Source of the DNA: Zarea fungicola
Taxonomy: Eukaryota > Ascomycota > Sordariomycetes > Hypocreales > Cordycipitaceae
DNA: 64,000 bases
Direction: 5' to 3'
NCBI GenBank assembly: GCA_900169235.1
Contig: FWCC01000410.1
Coordinates: forward strand, 1 to 64,000
Position numbers and translations under genes: made by a program. Positions 21,901-33,687 of this stretch are shown one piece after another. The notes beneath the pieces are model-generated. The model made no database searches. It had not been told where the DNA came from and worked only from the letters and a program-made list of their open reading frames with translations. Numbering within the stretch: the first letter of the stretch is position 1; every line of letters begins with the position of its first letter.

Positions 21901-23603
21901 GTGACGCGCTCATTTGCAGGCACGTACGGCCTGCAGAGAACGCTTCCCAGTATCCGACCTTCATGAAAGACTTTGGAGGGGTGCCGTTATTGACGATAGA
22001 TGTACCGCAGTTCGAGATGCAACCAGCAGTTCCAGGGGCAGAGGTACCTGGGGCACCGGTGGTAGATTGGCTGATCGTACAGAAATCCGGCGTGATGCCG
22101 CATTGCCCAAAGATGTTACACTGATACCCGCAGAGAATTAGTTATAATTTCACATACACGCAAGCCCTAAAAGACAACTCACACAGCTGTTCAAAGGGCA
22201 GGGGTTCATGCTGGCAAGAGTCGAGAGGTCAGCAGGGGGCTTTGTGCCCGGGACTTGAGGACCGCAAATTGCATTAGAGACAGCTGCAGGGAAAGGAGGA
22301 CTGCCTATTGTTTCACCAATGACAGATATTTGTTAGAAATTGCCCACAATAAATTCACATACACATGAATTTGTGTGGGTTGGATGGAGCTTGGATCACG
22401 GTACTCACCACTGCTCAGACAAATAACCTGACCCAGCTCTACATTGGTACAGCCTTGCCAGCCCCAGGTTTTGGTATTGAAGCTCTCAATCTGTTGACTG
22501 GTAATAAAGTGTGCCTTTGCGATGGAGTCACAGAAATCATTTGCCTGCACTGTGTACGTGGCGCAAGCGCCATCTGGCCCAGGTTGCGGGCTGAAGTCTG
22601 GCAACGAACCGGCACTGCAGCAGACAAACTGGCCAACAGCCAATGTTGAGCAGATATTAGGGTTATATTGTGAGAATTGTGCTCCAGTAATACCGCACTC
22701 AGTGGCCAGTGATGCACAGCTGTCTCCAGAAACTACTTGGACAGTAGAGCAGACGCTGGCTCGGCTCTCGTGATTTCTCACCCGCCTATTCTTTACAGAT
22801 GACAATGAAGAGGCACTTGCTGTCTTTGGCTTGATATAAATTGCAGCTGACGTCGACTTGGAAGTATTCTCCAGACCATCAACGCATGTAGCATTGCTTA
22901 GACGTTGTAGAGATTTCTGTGCGAAACCGAGGTCTCCCTTGGTGCTGAGAACTAGACCAATTGTCGAAGCTCCATTAACACCCTTGCCGCAGTGCTGAGC
23001 CACAATGAACTCAGCTTTGCTAGACAAGGCCTGGTTGCTGAGTTGTTTGGCAAGGCCGTCGAAGCTCCTCAGGCTGTCCACGTTCTCCCCTGCGTAGAGA
23101 CCAAGGATAGTACCGTCGCCCAGTTTACTGAACAGGACATTGAACTTGCAGGCAGCTGATATGTCTCCCAATTGCTTCTTGATGAGTCCTAACAGACTGT
23201 CAAGTCGATCCTGGTTCAGGGCAACTCCAGTGTTGCCGGACCAAGTAACCTCGACGGAGGCATTTGACGCAGCTGTGAAGTTTCCGCATCCGCCACTGGC
23301 TGCAGCAGTTGCTAGTCCTGGAGCCGATTGGCCATTGTAGTTGATTTTGTCACTTGAAGTGCAAGCGCGAATTGTTGTAGATGTGCTAACGTTCGTAATG
23401 TCATTGTGGAGGTTCAAGTCGAAAAGAACAGTCTGGTTACAGCTGCTGAATTTTGCCGTATCATGGATAAATGTCCAATTTTTTGGGTCAGCACCCAGAT
23501 CTGCGCAGTTATTCGGGCATGAGCTGAGCTGTGAGAAGAACTCAAGAGCCAAACTAATTGACGAGAAAGCGGGCAACAGTGCTACAGCGCGAGGTAGCAA
23601 CAT
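18927..23603 (-). CDS. Multidomain GH18 chitinase with two LysM domains and CBM18 (killer-toxin-like, subgroup C)
   Basis: Eight exons: 23603-22409, 22304-22183, 22120-21611, 21509-21379, 21299-21156, 21103-19681, 19628-19538, 19471-18927, giving about 1386 aa with every junction in phase. Order: signal peptide (MLLPRAVALLPAF); an N-terminal region of about 250 aa typical of this subgroup; LysM1 (about 285-335); LysM2 (about 346-395); a cysteine-rich chitin-binding CBM18 (about 400-470); and the GH18 barrel (about 492-830) with catalytic DGVDFDWE (D599, D602, D604, E606). After a further cysteine-containing segment comes a proline-rich repeat region (about 925-1140), an acidic patch and a cysteine-containing tail of about 200 aa. 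It should be secreted and degrade chitin of other fungi, arthropods or its own wall. The catalytic motif is intact. The tail family is not recognised. The start follows the signal peptide; an ATG at 23759 is in frame but less likely. The acceptor at 19472 was chosen on phase. Confidence 0.88.
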
Positions 23604-24275
23604 TGTCCAGGTGATGAAGCAACTCAAAGAGTTGCACTCGACAGAGAGGCTAAGACAAAGTCTGTGACTGCTCAAAGGACTTTCTAGGAAGTATTCTTGA
23701 TCATTAAATAACTTACGGAGAGTGCGGAACGAGCCAAATCTTACACGCCCTTTATCCATTTTTCGGACCCGACTCCGTGTGGCGCAAATGTGCCCGGATA
23801 CCGCATAGGCATAAGATTCGTTGACGAGCTACTATGACTAGACCTACTAGTGATTATTCCAAATCACTTTTTCACATTACTGCAGTAGTACCATATGGCT
23901 AACTGGGCCCACGAATATTTGATGACGAATTCACCGGATACTCAACATCGAGCGGTATAGGGCTAGTGCAACGGCTAACTCGGTCCAAGTCCACACTCCT
24001 TTCTATTATATTAGTTGTAATGGTCTCGGAGTTGGGCTGACGTGAGATAAATTTTGTGAAATTCTTTACAATTAATTCATCGTTTACTGTTAGCGCTTTC
24101 GGAGGCTGTCTTCGGCAATTTCGGTGCCGGAATGTGAGCCACAAAGTAGCCGTTTGCTTTTATAGAAGTATCTTCACTTCCCATGGGGCTGATTTGCCCG
24201 TTTACAACGCTCTCACCTGCTTCTTCCTTCGTTGAACTGACCGGATATAGCTCGTCAGCTTGAAGCCATACTGCC
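23604..24275. promoter_or_regulatory. Shared divergent promoter of chitinase and metalloprotease
   Basis: 672 bases between two divergently oriented genes for secreted proteins. It contains no gene; the leftward chitinase leader is pyrimidine-rich on its own strand. Confidence 0.4.
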
Positions 24276-25339
24276 ATGAAGCTCCTTGCTCTGCTACCAC
24301 CGTTGGTGGCAACACTGACGGCTGTGGACGCGAAAATCATCAGCTCCAAGGATGTTGACGCCTCCTGCGGAAGCTCAATCATTCCTACTACTTCGGCCTC
24401 TTTGATCTTGGACGCTGCCATAGAAGTGGAAGCCATGATGAAGCTCGGTGTCCAAGCCCTTACCCAAAGCTTCTCTACCTTGTCCGCACAGGAACAGATC
24501 TTTCAGCAGCTTATCATGGGCACCGGTACTGTTCTTACAGCCAATCGGGCAGCCGCAGCAAGTAGGTTACAATGGGAGAGCGTCGCCTCATTTTGGCAAG
24601 CTCTACTAGGCAGGGCGTCTGCTAATCACGAGTAGGTATTCTGCAAGCCACCTTGTCCTTTGCTCAGGGCCGAGCAGCGTCCTCAAATGGACGTCGCCTC
24701 TGGATCCAGTGCGGCGAGGCTTCAAACTTGGGCATCGCCTCCGCCAGCGACCCGGGCCCAGACGGCAAGCCGCTGCCGACCAGGTTTCTGTACAACACCA
24801 TCCAGAAGCGCAAGCTGGCGAATGTCCTACCCACCGTCGCGCCGCTCTATCCAACTGTATGCCGCCCCGGCTACAGGGCATATGTCGACGGATCTGTCAT
24901 GGTGTTGTGCTCAGGATTCTGGAACACATTCGTAACACAGAGCAGCAGACGCCCCATTGCCGCCACCAGCTCGCTGTTTAGCACGGAGAGAAATGGGAAG
25001 CTAATTGTCGGTGACAGCCTTAACCGCATTCAGGATCTCGGTTCGTTTAGCATTCTGCACGAGCTTATGCACTGGGGTACCTGGGATGGCGTGAACTTGT
25101 ACACTGTTGGTGACGCCAACGGGTATAAATGGGTCGATATTGCCAATGGATTTTCCAGCTCGCCGGCTCAAACGGCTCAATTTTATCCCTTCATTTGCTT
25201 TGGTAAGTTGGATCAAAACTACTCCACTAGCATTTTACAACGAGCATGATAGTGATAATTTCCGACAGGCACTAAGCTTCTCAGAGACGGATTCAGCTGG
25301 AGCAAAGACGGGAAAATCACTGGAGTCCCTAGTAGCTAA
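24276..25339 (+). CDS. Secreted zincin-like metalloprotease (HELMH)
   Basis: Exons 24276-24561, 24636-25202, 25269-25339 give 307 aa. A signal peptide (MKLLALLPPLVATLTAVDA) precedes a helical region and a catalytic domain containing ILHELMHWG, the HExxH zinc-binding motif with catalytic Glu. The fold resembles fungal deuterolysin or lysine-specific metalloendopeptidase-type zincins, but I cannot assign a MEROPS family. The first intron donor (A/GTAGGT) and acceptor (GAGTAG) restore a continuous frame (NRAAAASILQATLSFAQ). The last exon is short. It is divergent from the LysM chitinase, so the two may be co-expressed for attack on chitin- and protein-containing walls or cuticle. Confidence 0.75.
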
Positions 25340-27859
25340 GAAGCAATTCAAGTGGTCATTCAGTGGCGCAGGGATCTACACTTCCCGGCAAGGCGAGACC
25401 ACAATCCTATTCGAGAATCGCGCGCGTCGTAGGACCGTCACTAGCCTGTGCCACAGCTGTCCAATTGGTTACAATAAATAAGAAAGTGTGTGTCACAATT
25501 TTGTAAAGAATCCTCCGCTTATTGGTGCCAAACTGTATCTGCGGCCAAAACTGGCAAAATATTCTATTTTAAGTTTTTTGATCATGGCATCCATGACAGG
25601 TGCCATTTTAGTGACTTCCTTCGAAGCCAAGCGATAATCTCTGCTTCCAGTCCCTCCATCGTCGTGTCAGAGTGTTATTGCCATCTGTAACTCGTAATGC
25701 CGTATTTTCTCGGCCACCCACTGGCTAGATTTGCAGGAAATCAGTGGCTGAGTGCTTATTGCCCAGTCTCTAGCTGACGATGACGAATCAGAAAAGTTGA
25801 CGCGCTGAGGCGGCGGGGAGCGCAGTCTACTGATACAACTCGACAACGTGGGGAGGCAGCAAATTACTCGCCGAGGACTAAATATATACGTTTGTAATTT
25901 TACCATGAGTTGCATAATAGAATACTAGACAATGTATAAGCTTGCCCCCCTGGCTTACCAAGTCAGTGGGCTTATGGATAAGCCCGGGCAACAGATCGGG
26001 GCGCAAAGCGAAAAATCCCCGTCGGGCCAAAAGTGGAGAGGATTCATGAGACATGCAAGTGGGAGCGAGTTGTTCAAGTTGGCCGCTTTGCTATATAATT
26101 GGCACATTGAATTTGCCTCTTTTGGTTTGGGCCACTCTTCCTCGTATAGCAGGATGGTGGCCCATTAACTATACGTGGCTGGGCCGGAGCATGCAGCTGC
26201 AAATTTCTCCCCCTCTGTCCCATTCTACGGGGTACCTGTAAGCATATTCCCGCCCAGCTGGGTACGTTATGTTGCGTGGGACTTTGGCGTATCAGAGCGT
26301 GCCCCATCGTTTGGACCCATGCGCTGGTAACTTGTGCATGGCGAACGGCGGCGCCGTGTAAATGGCCGGGAGGTGGGCCAATGCATGTTGGTCATGCCTT
26401 ATCATCGATGGCTTGCATGAGAAATGTTTAGTCAGGAGTTGCAACTTAAAAGGGGTGTTGGGTAATGCTAGATTAGGGCATAGCTCCGGACTTTGGGCAG
26501 GATTACCGGAGTTTTTCAATGGATCGATGAAGCTGTTGGCCACGCATCGCCACTTTGCATTCAAGCCAATGCTTTCTTTTCCCAGCACATGAGTAAGTTG
26601 GCCGCCACAAAACGGGAATCAGTGGATCGTATACCTCCTGCTTGTAAGCGGCCGTCAAAGAAAGTCGGACTAGCGGCCGACCACCTGGAGAATCGGAAAG
26701 GGATTCCGAAGGAGTCCAAGTTTCTTGGGGCAGCGCTGATTTACGTTTTAGCTAGTGCCTGCCATGCCTTTATGTAAATACTGTTGTTCATACGTAGATT
26801 CATGGCCGGGCAAAATGCAGCTGGCGCAGCAGTACTCACTTGCCCGTGGAATCCGGCCCTGGCTTGACCTTGGTGTCATCTCTCTGCATTGAACGGCAAA
26901 TGCGTCTAGTAGCGCCGACATCAATTAGCCCGCCGACATCAAAGGGGTGGATATTGGCGTCCTCTCAGAAGTCTCCAGTCGAGATGTTGTCTCACTTCCC
27001 ATTTGAGGCGAAGATGCTATAGTTGTCTACCGGCCCGTCCGGCAAATGCGTCTTATATGCGGACACTAATTAGCCCGCCGATATCAAACAGGGTGGATAA
27101 TTGGCGTTTTCTCAGAAGTCTCCAGTCGAGATGTTGTCTCACTTCCAATTTGAGGCGGAGATGTTATAGTTAGCTGTCTGCCGCCCCGTCCGGCAAATTC
27201 ATGCCGTTCGGCAGTCCAAAAAGCTGGGACCGTACCGTGTATCACCGACAACAGGGCTGAATCCCTAGGACTGGCCCCAACTATAGGGAGAAACTAGTTG
27301 ACAACAGACTCTTCAACAGTTCCACTATAAACGCTAGCATCTTGTGCCTTGGAGAAGTTTGGCATGTCTTACGTGCATGCGCAGAAGCCCCCACAAACGT
27401 CCGCGCAGCTTTTGCGGGTTGCCGGCAACTACGGATGATATGATCCATACCAGCAATTGACTTTAGTCAGACTCGATACAATCGCAGCCGCCATTTTGAA
27501 GATGTTTTCACTGGTTTCCATAACCCGGAAAGCCCGTAAGAATCCATTTCTTTCAACTGTTGGCTGGCTTGAAAGACGGCTGCGACCGTATTTGGATACT
27601 GGCTCCTCGGCATTTGCACCCTTCTGATGACAAACGTCGCAAGATGATGCCCTCCAACCAACTACAGCTTGAGTCAGACCTCTGGGTAAAGCGGCTCAAA
27701 AAAATCTCCGCGCAAGGGTAGACTAGCTTCAGTGGTGGCACGTGGGTTGGTTTTGTTAGAGAGACAGAGTACACGCAACAATCCGACACAAGTCTATTGA
27801 TTTCAGAAAACAACGCATGGTGATACATTATCATGATATGAAAAACTGCTAAAGTAGCA
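25340..27859. other. Gene-free convergent region with a tandem repeat
   Basis: About 2.5 kb between the 3' ends of the metalloprotease and the GTPase gene. Open frames are all under 100 codons and look random. It holds the tandem repeat at 26894-27200. Confidence 0.4.
26894..27200. repeat. Tandem duplication, unit about 146-151 bp
   Basis: CGGCAAATGCGTCT begins at 26894 and 27040, and CGGCAAATTC begins at 27191, so the spacing is 146 and 151 bases. Both units share TTAGCCCGCCGA, CTCAGAAGTCTCCAGTCGAG and ATGTTGTCTCACTTCC, with scattered substitutions and small indels. Not coding. Confidence 0.8.
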
Positions 27860-30003
27860 TCAACTGGCAGAGACCTTGACGCCTTCAGTCTCCGCGCCGC
27901 CTGTGGGCGCGACCCCGCTCAGCGGCTGACTCGGGTCGTAGCCAACCGCCTTGACAATACCGAGACCTTTTGTTCGGCCCTCTCGAAACAGCAGCCTGTC
28001 GCCGGGCGCGAGGTACTCGGGCCGTTGCACAAACCGAAACGCGACTGTTGCGCGATCGCCTGTGCGAATGAGTTCGCGATCAATGTCGATGATGGCACAC
28101 GTCTGCGAAACTGGACCTACATGCAGCATGGCCTGATACTTTTTCTTGATGGTGGTTGCATGAGAAAGGATGAGGACTGCGCTTGTTGTCAGCTGCTTCT
28201 CTTCGTTTGGTTTGAGACTCTTTGATGTGGCCAAGTTTGGGTGCTCACCTTCAGCAATAAAGTCACGATGTACAACGGGCTTTGGCTCACTCTCCACATT
28301 GGGAAGCACCACCATACCCTTGCGAACATCTTTCCGTTTTACCTTTTTCAGCGCAAAAGACACTGACTGGCCAGCAGTGGCGGCAGGGACTCGCAGCCTC
28401 TTGCGCTCGATGGACCGGATGGCAGTTGGCGTGAACTGGCCCAGTGAGTCGGGGCCAATCAGCACGCTGTCGCCCTCATGTATGACACCAGACTTGATAA
28501 TACCAGACACTACTGTTCCAGTAAAGGGGACCGAAAATATGTCATTGATGTGAAACTCGAATGGCCCGTCAGAGTTGTACCGTCCATGATGTGGGAGAAT
28601 GTTCAAAAAGAGCCGCACTAGGTCAAGATTCTCGCCAGTCACGTTGGAGACTTGAAAGATGGGACATACGCGCTGGCTCACAAACTGGGTCGCCGTGTTG
28701 ATGCAGTCCTCGCGTGTCTTGATAAAGGTGGGAACCTTGCGCGCACCAGGACTCTTCATGATTTTAGTAATCTGCTTGACGCTTTCCTCGAGCACATGAG
28801 GGGGGCAAATGTCAATCTTGGTCACCACCACCATTACGGGCACATTCAGAGCCAGGGCGATGCCAAGGTGCTCTTTACTCATGGCGGTCAGACCATGATT
28901 GGCTGCCACCATGAGGATGCAGTAGTTGGGGCTTGTGGAGAGCATGCCAAAGACGGTGGTTCGTAGATACTTTTCGTGACCAGCCAGATCAGTAAAAGAG
29001 ATGACCTTGGCACTTCGCTTGCCAATTTCTTCCCAGGAGAGCTTGCCTAGATAATATGTTAGCCATTGGGTCGGGCTACTTGGGGTAGGTTGCCACCAGC
29101 TTACGTCCGGGAACGTCAGAGGTGACAATCTTGCCAGCCGTGTCGAACCCGAGAATCTCCATGCCGACAGAGCTGGTTCGTCCGGTCTCTATTTCGTGTT
29201 TATGGCGAAAGAGGTTTACACGCGCTTTGCCACGTCCATCATCCAGGTCGCCCTTGACAAGGACTCCAAGGAGAGAACTCTTGCCAGCATCGACTGTGAC
29301 GAGGTTAGTTGGTGGTGGACATGTAGATGTAGCGGCGCGCAGGGGAGCACGAACCATTGCCCACTACGGCTATTCGTGTCTCAATCGTCTCTTCAACGGT
29401 CCTGGGAGCCCGCCGTAGCAGGACTTTACCCGTGCAGCTCTTGTCCTTGGTCGGTGCAGCGGCCGTGCTGGCTGCCTCGGCATCACCGCCGACATTGCTC
29501 GTCAGTAGAAGCTGGCAAACAGCGTCCACTCCTTTAGCCACAGTTTGTAGTCTCTCATAGGCATTATTCCACTCAGCCAGTGTTAGGTTCATCGAGTCGC
29601 CGTTGTTCTCAAAACCTATTTCCATGATGGCTTCGCCCATGCCCTCCTCTATTCGCTCGAGGATTGTGGTTTTGAGCTGCTTACTCGCATCGTCGCCGGT
29701 GCCGAGCAGCATTTCTCTCATGTATATTCTCGGGGCAGTGTCTGCCAGATTGAGTGTGTCGAATAGCTCGTCGAGCTCTGCATGGTGCTCAACCAACTCG
29801 GTATCTTTGGGGGCGGTGACAACCGGTGCTGCGCTATGCGCGGAAGGGAATCGTATGTTCTGTTGTTGTTCGACATATTCGGCGAATTCGCTCAGGGCCT
29901 GGTGAAAGTCAGTAAGAGGATTCCAGGCAGCGGACAGCGCGCATCATACAGACTCGCCTTTGCGCTTCTCGTGCGGAAGTGCCTTTATTGCTTTCGTGGC
30001 CAT
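27860..30003 (-). CDS. GTPBP1/GTPBP2-like translational GTPase (EF1A family)
   Basis: Exons 30003-29950, 29898-29355, 29293-29105, 29046-27860 give 657 aa. A helical acidic N-terminus (about 1-190) precedes the G domain: G1 GNVDAGKSS (about 198-206), G3 DLAGHEKY and G4 TKID. EF-Tu-like domains II and III follow ([27 protein letters not shown]). Introns are 51, 61 and 58 nt and each rejoins conserved sequence. Homologues in animals (GTPBP1/2) act in mRNA surveillance and ribosome rescue; fungal members are little studied. The protein is probably cytosolic. Housekeeping context (LSm3 follows on the same strand). Confidence 0.9.
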
Positions 30004-30653
30004 AGTGCTGAAGGAGGCGCGATGCGCCAAAGTCTAGATGGATATTCGAGTAATCATTTGCCAAGCGCACTTGACACGAGTAGTAAAGAGGAAAGTCCCG
30101 ACTTTAAATACCCAGTCTGTTGTGCTGCGCTTTGTTGTCGAGGCCGGAAGAGTCATAGGGTAGGCACAGTCATAGGCAGACAGGAGAGGTCACTGCCAGC
30201 AGAGGTGGGGAACGCTAGACAAGGTCAAGGTCAGAGACGCCATGCAACAATCAGATACCTACCTCGATGCAGACAGACATGCACAGGCCATGGGGAATCG
30301 CTGCAAAATGATGCCCATGAACAATAATTCTCATTAACATCAATGCATACTCTTCTGAGAGAAGCGGCTAACCCAGGTCTATGACGTCCCATCTAAATAC
30401 ATGGCCGTGACCATTGTTGTCTGTACAGGGTAGAGATCCATGACTCTGCAGACCTCGAGTCTCCCGCGACCTTGGTCTTTTGTTTATTTTATTTTTGGCG
30501 TTTCAAGCTGCTGCTCAGCTTCGGCAGCTTACTGCAAGGCACGCGCATAGTGTAGCGGTTGTCGTCCAGTGATGACATGCGCACGTTTGTTGCCGAGCGG
30601 CACGGCGCGTTGTTCACCGCTGCTACTGTCCATAATTATCGCTCAAAATCCGC
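30004..30653. other. Intergenic region upstream of the GTPase gene
   Basis: No gene supported. Includes the promoter of the GTPase gene and the 3' region of LSm3, with a T-rich stretch at 30480-30500. Confidence 0.35.
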
Positions 30654-31139
30654 TCAAAAGGGAACCTGAGGAGAAATCAGGACCACGCTGTCACCTGTGT
30701 TTCTGTTAGCTGAGCACGAGATGAGCTTGCGAGCCACACTCACCTCGAACAAAGAGCATCTCCGACTTGCGGCTGATTGTCTAATTGCAGTAAACATTAG
30801 TAAAAAGTTTTCAAGCCCGAGTTGGCCGATTGTCAAGCTGTCGACCTGTCGACCTGTCGAGCTGAATCGCACCTTGGCCTCTTCATCATCATCATCCTCA
30901 TCGACGGCGTATATCGTCTCCTCTACCTCACCCAGCACCAGGTTGCAATGGCTATCGTAGGCCTAAAAACGTCTCAGTCTCACGTAATTCACCCATGAGA
31001 ATGAGAACCGACTCACATGAAGCTTGCCCTTGAGCTCTCTGTCACCTCTAAGCTTGACAAACACGACTTCGTTGAGGAGCAGGCGCACAAGGTCCAAAGG
31101 CTCCGAAACGTGTGTTGAACCCTCTCCGGCGTCTGCCAT
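30654..31139 (-). CDS. lsm3: U6 snRNA-associated Sm-like protein LSm3
   Basis: Exons 31139-31017, 30962-30873, 30780-30744, 30694-30654 give 96 aa, the normal LSm3 length. Sm1 motif: [21 protein letters not shown]...[15 protein letters not shown]. Sm2 motif: [16 protein letters not shown]. An acidic insert (DEDDDDEE) between Sm1 and Sm2 is usual for LSm3. It forms part of the Lsm1-7 (mRNA decay) and Lsm2-8 (U6 snRNP) rings. Four small exons with short introns are typical for fungal Lsm genes. The third intron (30872-30781) carries repeated GTCGACAG units. Confidence 0.95.
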
Positions 31140-31563
31140 TTTGAAATGCCAGCTTCTGTGCTAAATGAAAAGCTGTCTGGGGTAATTTTGCGGTAGTAGA
31201 CCGTCGTAAAAGGTGGCTTTGCTGTCGCTCGAATCGAGATGCAGAAGGCTGCAGGCGGGCTAAAATGCGCTTCCTAGTCCTGGTCATAGCTGGAAGATCT
31301 TCGGATAAACCCCAGTTCAGCTCCGACCGTCAACAGCTCAACTTATGCATTGACCGGGGCATCACAGCCTATGCATGTATCCAGCATTGGCTATTGGCTC
31401 CAGTTACCCCAACTTGTCTCGAGATGGCGCTCCACCAGTCCCGCGACTCCGCCCTGATTGACGCCCCATCTACCCATCAATCGAGGAACTGACGCTCAGA
31501 GCTCGCGACAGAATAGGCGGCACGAGGTTGTTGGAGACTGTGGAAGCATTGGCGCGAACAACT
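31140..31563. promoter_or_regulatory. Shared divergent promoter of LSm3 and the mitochondrial factor gene
   Basis: 424 bases between divergent starts; no gene seen. Confidence 0.35.
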
Positions 31564-33687
31564 ATGCCATCCAGATCGCCCACATGGGCAAGATCGTGTC
31601 TCAATCGCAGCTCAGCGCTCGTTGGCAAGGCACACCACCCTGCCAAACGCACACGAGCAATCGCTCCGCCAGGGCCACGATGCCTGGCTACACATGCCAC
31701 GGTAGCAGCCATTCGACCACAGTTCGCTGACATACAGCCGCCGCGCGAAAGATCAGAGCTGGACATCCTGCTGCGGGCACTGCAAAAAAAAGATGCTTCG
31801 CAAATACATCGAGCCTTTCTCCAATGGACTGACATCCTTGCCAACGAGACTTCCCCGCTTCACCATGCCGCCGTCCAGGATGTGCTCAACCTCTCCGCGC
31901 CCACCTTTTCAGAAATAGTCCGGTCGATCGATCCATTGGCCTCATCTTCATCTTCCTCAGATGTGGCCGAGGGTCTCAAAATCAGCAGTGGTGAGACCCA
32001 ATACACGGCCACTGGCACGCTTGTCGACGAATACGGCGTGCGCGACCGCCATCGCCAGACCCTCATGGGCCTGCAGACGCTCTTTCACATTCGCAGCACC
32101 AGCACAACCCAGAGCATCCTCCCCGCTGACTACGAAGTCGCCATACGCGCTGCCGGTGCCGCCATGGATTTCCATGCCGCGCGGGCGTTCTGGGGCAGCA
32201 TCGCCGCCGACTCTGGCCTTCAAAAGTGGCGTTCCACCCAGACGTGGAACGAGTTCCTCAAGGCGTTTTTCTTGACGGAGCCTCTATATTACCAATTCGA
32301 CCGCGCGCGGGTCGCCGTCAAGGCACGCGACCTCTATCGCAACCGCAGCCCATTACCTATGGCCACGGTGAAAGCCCTGGACCGGATGCGTCTCAGCATC
32401 TCCGCACTACAGCCTGAGCCATGGAATCGCAGCCTGCAAGCTCCGGACGAGGACCTCACGCGCGAACTGCGCAAGCGTGTCCAGTTCCGTGGCTACCGTG
32501 CCCACTGGATCCGAGCCCTCTCTTACGGCCACGACATGGACGAGCAGCTACTCTGTACCTCCATCAAGGCGTTTGCGCGGTCCGCCTCGCTCCACGCCAT
32601 CAAGGAGCTCATCCTGCAAAACTACTACGGCATCGTCATCAGCAACGACCGCGACCCAACCCAGACCACAATCACCGGCGGGCACGAATTCCCTGATACC
32701 TCACCGTTGAAGCCCACCTCGGCGCTCCTCGAGGCCATTGCCGAGGGTTACGGCTCCATGTCCCACATTGCGCTCGCCATGCAGCTCATTCACTTCCTCT
32801 CGCAACGCTACGCCATCCCTGTGCCACACGCGGTCTGGTCAAGTCTCCTGCACTGGACGTACCTCTTTTCCTCCAAGCCCTTTGCCACCGGCCGCTCCAA
32901 GCTCGGCGACTGGTCCTCCACGACGCAGCGTCCCGTCGACGTCATGCACGTCTGGGATGCCATGACGTTGCCCACCAATGGCAACATTACTCCAAGCTTT
33001 GATGACTACGACATTTACATAAAGACTCTTATTGTCCAGCGCCGTGTGGTGCAAGCCCTGCGCGTCATTAAAGAGTACGCACTCCCCCACTACGAAGGCC
33101 TTGTATCCGCCTATGAAGCCGCCCTCACCGACGAGATCCTCCAAGCCGATGCCGTCAGCGCCGGCGCTCAGAACGCAGCAGCAGCAGCAGCCCCACGCCG
33201 CGCCACCCTCCGCCGCCAAAAGGCCGAGACACTCAAGGACCACGCGCACCACCGCATCACGCTCTACACGAAGTCGCTCCTCAAGGTCATCTCCGCCAAC
33301 CGCCAGTTCCGCGAGGGCCCCGTCGGCCGTACCCTCGTGCCCACCATCCTTGACGACTACAGCTACTTCCTCCCCGCGCATGTAAAGTACCGCACCGCGC
33401 AGGGGACCGTCACGTTTGAGCTGGACGGGGATGCGTCGCGCACGGAGCGCATGGCCCGGTGGGAGACGCGCTGGCGGACGACGCTGCCTGCGAAAAGGGC
33501 GGGCATTTATGCAAGAGGGATGGAGGGCTCGACGGATCCGGAGTTTGCGTGGCCGATGGTGGAGCAGATGCGTGTGCGGGAGACGAGGCCGGTGCCGAAG
33601 CAGCGGCTGGGCAAGGTGGTGGCGCCGCCGGGGGAGAGGGGGGAGGGCAAGTGGTGGGACAAGTTGGAGGAGCAGATGATGCTGTAG
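31564..33687 (+). CDS. Mitochondrial ATPase-expression (ATP13/Aep-like) PPR-type protein
   Basis: Single exon, 707 aa from the ATG at 31564. The first about 55 residues are rich in Arg, Ser and Ala and poor in acids (MPSRSPTWARSCLNRSS...), a clear mitochondrial presequence. The rest is helical, with degenerate repeat-like helical pairs (LHAIKELILQNYYGIV; MSHIALAMQLIHFLSQRY; VVQALRVIKEYALPHYEG). These resemble the fungal family annotated as mitochondrial ATPase expression (ATP13) and other pentatricopeptide-like RNA factors. It likely binds a mitochondrial mRNA to support its stability or translation. The exact target cannot be read from sequence. An Ala run and an Arg/Lys-rich linker occur near residue 540. 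The 3' end of the CDS, stop included, is tandemly duplicated downstream. Confidence 0.7.
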   Translation: MPSRSPTWARSCLNRSSALVGKAHHPAKRTRAIAPPGPRCLATHATVAAIRPQFADIQPPRERSELDILLRALQKKDASQIHRAFLQWTDILANETSPLHHAAVQDVLNLSAPTFSEIVRSIDPLASSSSSSDVAEGLKISSGETQYTATGTLVDEYGVRDRHRQTLMGLQTLFHIRSTSTTQSILPADYEVAIRAAGAAMDFHAARAFWGSIAADSGLQKWRSTQTWNEFLKAFFLTEPLYYQFDRARVAVKARDLYRNRSPLPMATVKALDRMRLSISALQPEPWNRSLQAPDEDLTRELRKRVQFRGYRAHWIRALSYGHDMDEQLLCTSIKAFARSASLHAIKELILQNYYGIVISNDRDPTQTTITGGHEFPDTSPLKPTSALLEAIAEGYGSMSHIALAMQLIHFLSQRYAIPVPHAVWSSLLHWTYLFSSKPFATGRSKLGDWSSTTQRPVDVMHVWDAMTLPTNGNITPSFDDYDIYIKTLIVQRRVVQALRVIKEYALPHYEGLVSAYEAALTDEILQADAVSAGAQNAAAAAAPRRATLRRQKAETLKDHAHHRITLYTKSLLKVISANRQFREGPVGRTLVPTILDDYSYFLPAHVKYRTAQGTVTFELDGDASRTERMARWETRWRTTLPAKRAGIYARGMEGSTDPEFAWPMVEQMRVRETRPVPKQRLGKVVAPPGERGEGKWWDKLEEQMML

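Noticed and set aside
29782..30327. 181-codon plus-strand frame
   Set aside because: Overlaps exons 1 and 2 and the promoter of the GTPase gene on the opposite strand; no features.
30835..30872. Short CGACCTGT/GTCGACAG tandem repeat
   Set aside because: Lies in an LSm3 intron, three short units only; a simple repeat, not a CRISPR or regulatory array.
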